From: Proteobacteria bacterium UBA4457
GTDB lineage: Bacteria; Pseudomonadota; Gammaproteobacteria; Ga0077536
Reading direction: 5' to 3'
Length of the DNA stretch: 22,719 nt
Assembly (NCBI GenBank): GCA_002390205.1
Contig: DGOV01000006.1
Span: 1 to 22,719 of the forward strand
Position numbers and translations under genes: made by a program. The notes beneath the pieces were generated by a model, which was given only the letters and a program-made list of their open reading frames with translations, was not told where the DNA came from and did not search any database. Each line of letters begins with the position of its first letter. Within the stretch, counting starts at the first letter, position 1. This document shows positions 1-7,531 of the stretch, piece by piece.

Positions 1-419
1 GGTAAATCAATTTTATTTAAAACAGGTACGACTTCTAAACCTTGGTCGATCGCAACATGGCAATTAGCCACCGATTGTGCCTCAACCCCTTGAGCAGCAT
101 CTACGACTAATAATGCCCCTTCACACGCGGCAAGCGATCTTGATACTTCATAGCTAAAATCGACATGGCCTGGTGTATCGATGAAATTAAAGAGATAACT
201 CTCACCATTATTGGCTTCGTAAGAGAGACTTACACTCTGGGCTTTTATAGTGATTCCTCTTTCTTTTTCGATATCCATAGAATCTAGGACTTGTGCTGAC
301 ATCTCACGCTCGCTGAGTCCGCCGCACGTCTGAATGAATCTATCGGCTAACGTTGATTTTCCATGATCGATATGAGCAATTATCGAAAAATTCCTTATGT
401 TTGCCATTTCCCAAGACAT
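1..419 (-). CDS. lepA: Elongation factor 4 (LepA), N-terminal part, cut by window edge
   Basis: Ribosome-associated translational GTPase that back-translocates or remodels stalled ribosomes. Only the first 139 codons are present. The reading begins MSWEMANIRNFSII and shows the G1 P-loop AHIDHGKST, the G2 region RGITIKAQ, G3 DTPGH and G4 NKID in the expected order and spacing. This start runs into LepA-like sequence at once, unlike EF-G. The start could be ATG at 419 or the in-frame ATG at 407; an AAGGAA (428–423) and a GGAG (437–434) lie just upstream and fit either. The gene lies downstream of mucD on the same strand, the order seen in Pseudomonas (mucD–lepA–lepB). Identification is very secure; the C-terminal part is outside the window. 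Confidence 0.96.
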   Translation of the reverse strand, partial: MSWEMANIRNFSIIAHIDHGKSTLADRFIQTCGGLSEREMSAQVLDSMDIEKERGITIKAQSVSLSYEANNGESYLFNFIDTPGHVDFSYEVSRSLAACEGALLVVDAAQGVEAQSVANCHVAIDQGLEVVPVLNKIDL

Positions 420-504
420 ATGTTCCTTGATTTCTCCGGTTAATTAATAAAAGAGTAAGCGTTAAAAAGGACTGAAACCTGTCGCAGAAGAGACCAACAT
501 CAAG

Positions 505-533
505 CACATCTCTGTTTGAAACACAGAGATGTG
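505..533. repeat. Perfect 11-bp inverted repeat (stem-loop) in the mucD–lepA gap
   Basis: Arms CACATCTCTGT (505–515) and ACAGAGATGTG (523–533) are exact reverse complements around a 7-base spacer, enough for a stable hairpin in RNA from either strand. The inner bases can also pair as TGTTT-G-AAACA, an alternative centre. No T-run follows on the minus strand, so it is not a standard factor-independent terminator for mucD. It sits about 86 bases upstream of the lepA start and could be an RNA-processing, attenuation or protein-binding element. Function is unknown. Confidence 0.6.
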
Positions 534-546
534 TGTGCGTGCTAAT

Positions 547-586
547 GTATTATCTAGCTAGCTTCAAAGTTAAGGCGCCATAATAC
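547..586. repeat. 7-bp inverted repeat enclosing a palindrome-rich loop, just after mucD
   Basis: GTATTAT (547–553) and ATAATAC (580–586) are perfect reverse complements separated by 26 bases. The spacer holds the palindromes CTAGCTAG and GGCGCC. The element lies 36 bases beyond the mucD stop codon and precedes the 505–533 hairpin on the same transcript. It may be part of a 3' end or intercistronic structure. No U-tract is seen, and the long loop makes the pairing less certain. Confidence 0.35.
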
Positions 587-622
587 GGTGTCATAAGGAC
601 AAACAAAAGCAGGTTCGAGATT

Positions 623-2068
623 CTATTTTTCACCTAATCGCACAGCCACATACAATGGCGACCCTCCTCGCTGTATTAAGATTGGTACCACGGAGTTGGG
701 AGCAAGCGGGCGCAAGATATTTTTAAAGCTCTGAACCCCAAGGACTAAAGAACTAGCCATTTTAATTATCACGTCGCCTCTTTGCAGTCCAGCTTCAGTT
801 GCTGGCCCATCCTCGAGATTAGTAATAATTACTCCCCCACGCTCGACCTGCAGATCAATCCGTTGATCGCTGGTAATAGCTGTAATAGCTATCCCTAATT
901 TTTCATAAATATAAAATTCATCTGCTTGCTTACCTTTGCTTTTTAGAGCCACTTCAGGCTCATCTTTTAACGCGCCTATGGCAATCGTCAAGCGCATTTT
1001 CTTACCATTCCGAATAATCTGCACTTTTACTTTTGAGCCAACCTCTTGTTGGCCTACCAGAGGAGGAAGATCGCTGGAGCGATCAACAGAAGATCCACCA
1101 AATTGGATCACGATGTCCCCAGCTTTAATGCCACCCTTTTTAGCTGGACTATTCGGCAAAACTTTAGAAATAAGTGCTCCTGCAGGCTTAGCCATTCCGA
1201 AGGATTCAGCAAGTTCTTGCGTAACATCCTGTATAAAAACTCCTAACCAGCCGCGGCTCACTGTACCGGTTTGCTTTATTTGCTCGTAAACATTCAGAAC
1301 CACTTTCATTGGGATAGCAAAAGAAAGACCCATAAATCCACCAGTCCTGCTATAAATTTGAGAATTGACGCCTACCACTTCACCTTGCAAGTTAAATAAA
1401 GGCCCTCCAGAATTTCCAGGGTTAATCGCCACATCAGTTTGTATGAAAGGCACGTAGTTGTCGTCAGGAAGGCTCCGACTTTTAGCACTGACAATCCCAG
1501 CGGTCACAGAATAATCAAATCCAAAGGGAGAACCAATGGCAAGCACCCATTCTCCAACTTTCAAAGAATCCGAATCCCCTAAAATTACAGTCTGGAGATC
1601 GTAAGGTGCCTCAATTTTAAGAACAGCGATATCACTCCGCTCATCAGAACCTATCAACTTAGCCATGAGTTCACTTCTATCGGACAAGGTTACTACGAGC
1701 TCTCCTGCTCCATCTACGACATGGTGATTAGTGATGATATATCCGTCGGGAGACATGATGAATCCAGACCCTTGCGATGGCCGTGCGTCTCGTCGTGGCT
1801 TTTTCCTTTGGTCCGGCTGTTCATCGTAAAAGTACCTAAAGAAATCAGGAAGTCCTCCATCCGGCCCAAAAGGTCGGTTAAAAGGCATACTGTCGGGCTT
1901 ATCAGCTATAACTTCTTGCTTTTTTGGTATCGCCTTTATGTTAACTACAGTGGGGCTGTTTTTAGCTGCCAGCTTCGTAAAGTCAGGCAGGTCACTAGCT
2001 TGCAGAGAGAAGGCTGCTGCGGTAGTCAAAGTCAAAAGAGAGAGATATTTACATAGAAATCCAATCAT
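623..2068 (-). CDS. mucD: Periplasmic serine endoprotease, DegP/DegQ family (MucD-like)
   Basis: HtrA-type protease that degrades or refolds misfolded envelope proteins in the periplasm. An upstream in-frame TTG at 2110 would add 14 residues, but ATG at 2068 is preferred because a typical signal peptide follows it (MIGFLCKYLSLL, then an Ala-rich stretch ending near QAS); an AAGG (2084–2081) lies 12 bases upstream. From this start the protein is 481 residues. The trypsin-like domain carries His116 (TNHHVVDG), Asp146 (SDIAVLK) and Ser220 (GNSGGPL), so the catalytic triad is complete. Two PDZ domains follow (about 262–366 and 390–481), the second ending at the C-terminus. It lies directly upstream of lepA, as mucD does in Pseudomonas, but the sigma-E genes usually before it are absent (see findings). 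Confidence 0.95.
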   Translation of the reverse strand: MIGFLCKYLSLLTLTTAAAFSLQASDLPDFTKLAAKNSPTVVNIKAIPKKQEVIADKPDSMPFNRPFGPDGGLPDFFRYFYDEQPDQRKKPRRDARPSQGSGFIMSPDGYIITNHHVVDGAGELVVTLSDRSELMAKLIGSDERSDIAVLKIEAPYDLQTVILGDSDSLKVGEWVLAIGSPFGFDYSVTAGIVSAKSRSLPDDNYVPFIQTDVAINPGNSGGPLFNLQGEVVGVNSQIYSRTGGFMGLSFAIPMKVVLNVYEQIKQTGTVSRGWLGVFIQDVTQELAESFGMAKPAGALISKVLPNSPAKKGGIKAGDIVIQFGGSSVDRSSDLPPLVGQQEVGSKVKVQIIRNGKKMRLTIAIGALKDEPEVALKSKGKQADEFYIYEKLGIAITAITSDQRIDLQVERGGVIITNLEDGPATEAGLQRGDVIIKMASSLVLGVQSFKNILRPLAPNSVVPILIQRGGSPLYVAVRLGEK

Positions 2069-2340
2069 AACGATAAGTGTCCTTATTGGGTAAAGGTAAT
2101 CATAGAGCAAAGTCTAACCTAATACGTAGTTACCAAAATGTAACTAAATGAGAAAGAAAGACTATGGTAGCACTCGAATGTATAGGCTGTAAGCGCAGCC
2201 CGACTCTCTAACCTACGTCTGTTTTCTTCTATTAGGATCAAAATGCATCAAAACTCGTGATTAGTAGCCGTAACGAAACCTATAGAATAAAATGCAAGAC
2301 AACAATGACTCTTTGATAGGAATTTTTAAGTGCAATTTTC
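2069..2340. other. Divergent intergenic region between mucD and nadB
   Basis: About 270 non-coding bases that must hold the promoters of both divergent genes. No convincing sigma-70 or sigma-E (GGAACTT-type) promoter was found by eye; a TAGAAT near 2283 is a possible -10 for nadB, without a good -35 partner. The region contains a perfect dyad at 2127–2146 and a short GC-rich inverted repeat (GGCTG–CAGCC, 2185–2200) with no T-run. No rpoE, mucA or mucB remnant is evident, and no ORF of useful size is present. Confidence 0.6.
2127..2146. promoter_or_regulatory. 20-bp perfect dyad, operator-like, upstream of mucD
   Basis: TAGTTAC (2127–2133) and GTAACTA (2140–2146) are exact inverted repeats with a 6-base spacer, 59 bases upstream of the mucD start and about 195 upstream of nadB. 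Size and symmetry suit a dimeric helix-turn-helix regulator, and the position suits control of mucD. No second copy was noticed in the window. The regulator is unknown, and a chance dyad is not excluded. Confidence 0.4.
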
Positions 2341-3936
2341 ATGAAACACTACGACGTAATGATAATAGGCAGCGGAGCTGCAGGCCTCAGCGTTGCCTTA
2401 GCATTACCGAGCGAACTTAATATCGTGCTAATAAGTAAAAGTAGTATAGATGAAAGTGCGACTTTTTATGCCCAAGGGGGGATCTCCGCGGTAATGGATC
2501 ATGCTGACACAACCGAAGCGCATATCACAGACACACTAATTGCAGGAGCGGGCCTTTGTGATGTCGGTGCCGTCACAAATATAGTTAGCAACGGCAGAGA
2601 TAGAATAGAGTGGCTTATTGAGCAAGGTGTTCCTTTCTCAACTAGAACCTCTAAATCGGGTGTAGAGGAATTCCATCTCACACAGGAGGGTGGACACTCA
2701 CATAGAAGAGTCGTGCATGCCGCGGATGCAACCGGCGCTGCTGTTGAAAAAACGCTTGTTAAAAAAGTCAAAGAACTCCCGAATGTTACGTTACTGGAAC
2801 GACATGCCGCTATCGATCTAATTACGACAAAAGAAACTTCTTCCAATAGCTCTAAATGTGTAGGTGCTTATCTATATGATTCTATAAACAGTGCGATAGT
2901 TACTATTGCTGCTAAAACTGTAGTGTTAGGAACCGGCGGTATTGGCAAAGTTTATCTGTACACGAGTAATCCCGATGTAGCCACCGGTGACGGTATCGCA
3001 ATGGCGTGGCGAGCGGGCTGTAGCATTGCAAATATGGAGTTTGTTCAATTTCATCCTACTTGCCTCTACCATCCTCAGGCTAAAACAATACTTTTAACAG
3101 AAGCGCTTCGGGGGGAAGGTGGTAAATTAATACTCCCAGATGGTGAACGATTCATGAAAAAGTTTGACTCCAGAGGCGAGCTCGCTTCTAGGGATGTGGT
3201 TGCGCGAGCGATCGACCATGAAATGAAACGATTAGGGCTAGAGTGTGTGTATCTAGATATTTCTCATAAGCCAAAAGAATTCATACTTGAACATTTCCCA
3301 AATGCCTATGAAACATGTAAGAAATATGGAATAGACATTACGACTAACCCTATTCCTGTGGTTCCGGCGGCTCATTATCTGTGCGGAGGTGTTCTCACCG
3401 ATATCAATGGGAAAGCTGAGTTAGACGGCCTTTATGCAGTAGGTGAGACAGCATGCACAGGTCTCCACGGGGCCAACAGAATGGCCAGCAACTCACTGCT
3501 AGAGTGCATAGTTGTAGCCTCGTCTGCGGTAAAAAGCATTACCGCAGACATGGCGAATGATTTTCTATCTGTTAATCCGCCTGAGTGGGATGAAAGTAGA
3601 GTGGTGCAAGGAAATGAGGACGTAATTATTTCTCATAGTTGGGATGAGTTGAGACGCTTAATGTGGAATTATGTTGGTATAGTTAGATCGGATAAGCGCT
3701 TGGGTCGTGCTAAACAACGCATCGAACTGCTACAAAGAGAGATTAATGAGTTTTACAGTCACTTTAAAATAAGCACTGACTTAATCGAATTGAGAAACCT
3801 AGCTTTGGTAGCTGAATTAATAGTGGTATCTGCGCTAAGCCGCAAAGAAAGCAGGGGCTTGCACTACACCTTAGATCATCCTGACAAAGATGAGAATGGA
3901 TTTAAACGCAACACTGTTATAAACATCAATACTTAA
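2341..3936 (+). CDS. nadB: L-aspartate oxidase
   Basis: Flavoenzyme that oxidises L-aspartate to iminoaspartate, the first step of de novo NAD biosynthesis, handing product to NadA. The 531-residue protein has the FAD dinucleotide fold at the very N-terminus (GSGAAG, residues 10–15). It also has the family-specific ATFYAQGGISAV, the HSHRRVVHAADATG segment, the SRDVVARAID block and the C-terminal flavin/substrate region HYLCGGVLTD…GLHGANRMASNSLLE. The NadB-type motifs and length separate it from succinate dehydrogenase or fumarate reductase flavoproteins, and no SDH subunits adjoin. The ATG is fixed by homology although its ribosome-binding site is weak (AGGAA about 17 bases upstream). The SDR gene follows after 34 bases and is probably cotranscribed. 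Confidence 0.97.
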   Translation: MKHYDVMIIGSGAAGLSVALALPSELNIVLISKSSIDESATFYAQGGISAVMDHADTTEAHITDTLIAGAGLCDVGAVTNIVSNGRDRIEWLIEQGVPFSTRTSKSGVEEFHLTQEGGHSHRRVVHAADATGAAVEKTLVKKVKELPNVTLLERHAAIDLITTKETSSNSSKCVGAYLYDSINSAIVTIAAKTVVLGTGGIGKVYLYTSNPDVATGDGIAMAWRAGCSIANMEFVQFHPTCLYHPQAKTILLTEALRGEGGKLILPDGERFMKKFDSRGELASRDVVARAIDHEMKRLGLECVYLDISHKPKEFILEHFPNAYETCKKYGIDITTNPIPVVPAAHYLCGGVLTDINGKAELDGLYAVGETACTGLHGANRMASNSLLECIVVASSAVKSITADMANDFLSVNPPEWDESRVVQGNEDVIISHSWDELRRLMWNYVGIVRSDKRLGRAKQRIELLQREINEFYSHFKISTDLIELRNLALVAELIVVSALSRKESRGLHYTLDHPDKDENGFKRNTVININT

Positions 3937-3970
3937 GCGGGCTAGGATATCTACATTTAAAGGAAGACAC

Positions 3971-4699
3971 TTGAACTCGAAGATAAACTCTACGATTCTC
4001 CATGAAAAAACTATTTTGATTACCGGGGCAAGTCGAGGTATAGGGAGAGCTTTGTCCAAAGCATGCGCTAGCCAAGGCGCACACGTAATCGCATGTGGCC
4101 GAAATGTACAAGATCTTGAAATTCTGTCAGATGAGATAGAAACAGAAATTACTGGACTGTCTACTCTACTTCCTATCAATTTAGCGACTGCAAATGCAGA
4201 TGACTACCGGATTGTTGCAGAACATATTGGAAAGCAATTTGGAACGCTCGACGCTGTAATTCTTAATGCTGCTATGCTAGGTGAGGTAACGCCCTGTGAC
4301 AATTACTCATTAAAAACTTGGATTGAAGTATTTCAAGTTAATTTGCATAGTGCAGTGATGCTATTACAAGCGACTCAGCCACTATTGAAAGAATCAGCTC
4401 TACGTACCGTTATATTTACATTAGCCAGCGAAGGTATTGCGCCCAAAGCAAATTGGGGGGCATATGCCGCGTCTAAATCCGCATTGGGAGCGTTTATGAA
4501 GATATATGCACTTGAAAATAGTAACAGCGAACAATTACGTGTTGCGGGCGTCCTCCCTCCCCCGACCAAAACTCTTATTAGAATGACCGCTTATCCCGCT
4601 GAAAATCATGACATGCTGGCCAAACCAGAGGCTGTTGTATCCCCATATATAAAACTCCTAACACAGCCATCTCATGCTAACCAGGGAAATATTTTATAG
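3971..4699 (+). CDS. Short-chain dehydrogenase/reductase, YciK-like
   Basis: Classical SDR-fold oxidoreductase of 242 residues whose substrate is unknown. The start is TTG, supported by a strong AAGGAAG directly upstream and by lack of another start before the nucleotide-binding motif. It shows TGASRGIG (NADP/NAD binding, about residues 18–25), LNAAM (the NNAG-like element), a Ser in the TLASEG strand, and the catalytic YAASK after ANWGA, a context characteristic of E. coli YciK. The usual PG motif after the sixth strand is replaced by LPPPTKT, so cofactor-side geometry may differ slightly. It follows nadB on the same strand and converges on ligA with only 21 bases between stop codons. Family is certain; the YciK assignment is probable and the biochemical role open. 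Confidence 0.88.
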   Translation: MNSKINSTILHEKTILITGASRGIGRALSKACASQGAHVIACGRNVQDLEILSDEIETEITGLSTLLPINLATANADDYRIVAEHIGKQFGTLDAVILNAAMLGEVTPCDNYSLKTWIEVFQVNLHSAVMLLQATQPLLKESALRTVIFTLASEGIAPKANWGAYAASKSALGAFMKIYALENSNSEQLRVAGVLPPPTKTLIRMTAYPAENHDMLAKPEAVVSPYIKLLTQPSHANQGNIL

Positions 4700-4720
4700 C
4701 GTATAAACTTTTTGGGTCTT

Positions 4721-6715
4721 CTACTTCCCTTCCAAGAAAGCTTTGATTGAATTTTTTCCGATAGCTTTTTGTTCCAACAAGCGCATTAACTCGTCTTGGT
4801 AAACAAGTCTGATTCCCAGCGCATGAGCTCTTTCTAACTTACTCCCAGGGCTATCTCCACAGACTAAAAAATCAACCGATCTGGAAACTGTATTAGCAGT
4901 ACGAATGCCTATTGTATTGAGGCTCTGTACAATCTCTGAGCGTTTCATAGAGTCAAAACTTCCAGTCACCACACACACAAAGTCTATTGTCTTTTCACTG
5001 TTGTGTGAATTTTCAATCACCAACCCCGCACTTAATAGATTGTCCAACTCTTCAATATTTTCAGCTTTAGAAAACCAGTCAAATATGCTCTGGGACACCA
5101 CTGTTCCAATATCCGGTATTTTCTCAAATTCCTCAATTGTTCCACGCTGAATTTTTTCAAGGGAATCGAACGAATCAGCTAAGCGAGCAGCAGTTTCCTC
5201 CCCCACCCCAAGTATACCTATTCCATAAATTAGCCTGCTAAATGTAGTCTGTTTACTAGACGCTATCGCCAACAAAATTTTATCCGCCGATTTTGAACCT
5301 AAGCGCTCCAGTAATAACAAACATTCTTTTTTTAAATTAAACAAATCTGAAAAGCCAACAACATATTTTTTCCTTACCAATTGAGCGACTAACTTATCGC
5401 CTAAGCCGTCAATATCTAACGCTTTTTTACTCACGAAATGTATGACTTTCTTGATTGATTGTTCTATTGCAATATCAGGCAGTTCATTGGGTATCTCATA
5501 GCGGATCGCCTCGGCAGGACGTAAATCAAAAAGAACTTTCACCACTTCTGGAATTACATCGCCCGCTCGACGGACAACAACGGTATCCCCCACTCTGATA
5601 TCTTTACGCGCGACTTCCTCAAAGTTATGCAGAGTCGCATTTGTAACCGTGGCGCCTCCCACAAAAACTGGTTGCAGCCTAGCAACTGGTGTTAACACTC
5701 CAGTTCGTCCAACTTGTAGGTCAATTTCTCGGACTAGCGTCATGGCTTCTTCAGCTGCAAATTTAAAAGCTACGGCCCACCGAGGGGCTTTAGCAACAGC
5801 GCCCATTAATTGTTGATCAGATATTCGGTTAACTTTAAAAACTACCCCATCGATATCATAAGCTAGAGACTGCCTTTTTCCAGCCAGTTCTTTAAAGTAA
5901 AGGATGCACTCTTTTTCGTTTTTCAAAAGCACCGTGTCTTCTGATACCCGAAACCCAAATGATTTGAGCAGCTGCAAAGAGTCTTGTTGTGTCGCGGGTG
6001 ACACATGATTTTCAATTCTGGCTATCCCGTAGCAACAAATAGTCAGCGGTCTTGACGCTGCTACCTTAGCATCTAATTGTCGTACTGCCCCAGCGGCAGC
6101 ATTTCTAGCGTTGACAAAAGTTTTTTTATTTCCTGCCTTTTGCCTTTGGTTAAGTCTCTCGAATTGAGCTTTCTCTATATATATTTCGCCCCGAACTTCA
6201 AGTAATGTCGGAGGAGCCAGTGCAGTCAAAGTCAATGGAATTGCTTTAATGGTACGGGCATTATGTGTAACGTCCTCACCTCTTTTCCCATTGCCGCGAG
6301 TCACAGCCCTCACTAATTTTCCGTCCTCGTAGACCAAACTAATTGCAAGGCCATCTAATTTCGGTTCTCCAAAATAATCGATATTAGATATATTTATAGT
6401 TTGTTTGACGCGGTTGTGGAAATCCGCAAACTGCTTACCATTAAAAACATTTGCTAAACTAAGCATCGGCGACAAATGATCGACTGAGGTAAATGCGGCT
6501 AAAGGCTCCCCGCCTACTCTTTGAGTGGGACTATATTTATCCACAAGGCTAGGAGTATCTAACTCAAGTAATATTAGCTTTTGGTAGAGAGAATCAAACT
6601 CATCGTCAGAAATAACCGGATTATCTAAGACGTAATATTGACGGTTATGCTTCTCGAGTTCTTTGCGCAATAACTGTGCTTGCTTCTTTTTGTCATTCAC
6701 TGGTAAGTTTTTCAA
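4721..6715 (-). CDS. ligA: NAD+-dependent DNA ligase LigA lacking the tetracysteine zinc finger
   Basis: Seals nicks in replication and repair using NAD+ as AMP donor. Domain order in 664 residues: Ia NMN-binding region (HNRQYYVLDNPVISDDEFD, about 24–41), adenylation domain with nucleophile Lys119 (EPKLDG), YDIDGVVFKVN and WAVAFKF, OB fold (GRTGVLTPVA to RRAGDVIP, about 337–389), helix-hairpin-helix repeats, and a C-terminal BRCT domain (about 585–650). Between RYEIPN and HFVSKKALDIDGLGDK, where E. coli LigA has CPVC…C…C, only about 18 residues remain and none is Cys. The start appears to be TTG at 6715, inside the zipA end (23-base overlap), with GAGGAAG about 12 bases upstream; GTG at 6700 is an alternative. 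It is the last gene of the smc–zipA–ligA operon. Identity is certain; activity without the zinc finger is an open point. Confidence 0.95.
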   Translation of the reverse strand: MKNLPVNDKKKQAQLLRKELEKHNRQYYVLDNPVISDDEFDSLYQKLILLELDTPSLVDKYSPTQRVGGEPLAAFTSVDHLSPMLSLANVFNGKQFADFHNRVKQTINISNIDYFGEPKLDGLAISLVYEDGKLVRAVTRGNGKRGEDVTHNARTIKAIPLTLTALAPPTLLEVRGEIYIEKAQFERLNQRQKAGNKKTFVNARNAAAGAVRQLDAKVAASRPLTICCYGIARIENHVSPATQQDSLQLLKSFGFRVSEDTVLLKNEKECILYFKELAGKRQSLAYDIDGVVFKVNRISDQQLMGAVAKAPRWAVAFKFAAEEAMTLVREIDLQVGRTGVLTPVARLQPVFVGGATVTNATLHNFEEVARKDIRVGDTVVVRRAGDVIPEVVKVLFDLRPAEAIRYEIPNELPDIAIEQSIKKVIHFVSKKALDIDGLGDKLVAQLVRKKYVVGFSDLFNLKKECLLLLERLGSKSADKILLAIASSKQTTFSRLIYGIGILGVGEETAARLADSFDSLEKIQRGTIEEFEKIPDIGTVVSQSIFDWFSKAENIEELDNLLSAGLVIENSHNSEKTIDFVCVVTGSFDSMKRSEIVQSLNTIGIRTANTVSRSVDFLVCGDSPGSKLERAHALGIRLVYQDELMRLLEQKAIGKNSIKAFLEGK

Positions 6716-7511
6716 GCATAATTAAAGCTTCCTCTTCGTGTGCTCCAATCCACTCTACTTCAGGACTTTTATACAAATCACCCTTGATAAGCTCGGCCAT
6801 TCTTCTTCCAGCTGACATCATTAAATGGAAAGCTTTTTCTCCCTGCTCTTTTTCAATAGCATTCATGAATAAGACAACACCTTGTGTTTTAAGTATTTCC
6901 ACTCGCCTCATGTCAAACGTCCCAGGTTCGTGCATGTTCGCCGCGCTAAAAAGTGGTGGCAGTTCGGGTTCCTTATTGTTCATGAAATGAAAAACGCTCA
7001 TTTCTCCGAAGGTCAACCCTACTTTATTGAAAGAGCGCACTAGTGCGGGCCCATCTATTAATTCACCAGAACGTCGTTTTATGTACAGTTGTATTAACAA
7101 GCCTTTAGATTTTGTCCGGCTACTGTAATCTTTTGCCTGCAAAAGCGTCTCTGCTTTACTCTTCTCCGTAGATTCATTAATGTTTGTTGCAGCAGTGTTT
7201 ATAGAAAATAGTGCTAATTGGTCATTATCTTGTTGTACTGAAGGGTGGACGTTTTTATTTACTACCGGAAGTCGCTCGCTCCTGATCGCTGTGCCCTTTG
7301 ACAGACTGAGTCGAAATTCACTATTGTTAGTTACTCTAGGTTGAACTTCATTGTCGCTACTATGCTGCTCGATAGCTGGTGGAATTCTTTTTTTCCAAAG
7401 CAATTCAAGCCGCAATAGTTCAGCTTCTCTCTTTTTACGAGATTTACTCGCCATAAAAACTCCAAAAGAGGCTCCAAGTAACAAAGTAAAAAAAGTCAGA
7501 TATAAAAGCAT
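6693..7511 (-). CDS. zipA: Cell division protein ZipA
   Basis: Bitopic inner-membrane protein that tethers FtsZ to the membrane and helps recruit later divisome proteins. The 272-residue protein has the ZipA layout. An N-terminal transmembrane segment (residues about 2–20, MLLYLTFFTLLLGASFG…) is followed directly by a basic stretch KSRKKRE, then a low-conservation linker (about 40–140) and the C-terminal FtsZ-binding domain (about 140–272). That domain includes FGEMSVFHF, PPLFSAANM, PGTFDM and TQGVVLFMNA, which match the ZipA family signature FGDM…LFSLANM…PGTFD. It sits 20 bases after smc and overlaps ligA, the standard gammaproteobacterial order. No clear Shine-Dalgarno precedes the ATG, suggesting reinitiation after smc. 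Confidence 0.94.
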   Translation of the reverse strand: MLLYLTFFTLLLGASFGVFMASKSRKKREAELLRLELLWKKRIPPAIEQHSSDNEVQPRVTNNSEFRLSLSKGTAIRSERLPVVNKNVHPSVQQDNDQLALFSINTAATNINESTEKSKAETLLQAKDYSSRTKSKGLLIQLYIKRRSGELIDGPALVRSFNKVGLTFGEMSVFHFMNNKEPELPPLFSAANMHEPGTFDMRRVEILKTQGVVLFMNAIEKEQGEKAFHLMMSAGRRMAELIKGDLYKSPEVEWIGAHEEEALIMLEKLTSE

Positions 7512-7531
7512 AAATTACTACTTTGGTGTTA

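Noticed and set aside
936..1289. 117-residue ORF on the plus strand inside mucD
   Set aside because: Antisense shadow of a well-conserved protease; no ribosome-binding site and no recognisable domain.
1721..2056. 111-residue plus-strand ORF opposite the mucD N-terminus
   Set aside because: Antisense to the signal peptide and protease start; no family resemblance and no initiation signal.
2185..2200. GGCTG–CAGCC hairpin upstream of nadB
   Set aside because: 5-bp stem with a 6-base loop and no T-run on either strand; likely chance.
4700..4720. Terminator between the SDR gene and ligA
   Set aside because: 21 bases with a short T-run but no stem preceding it.
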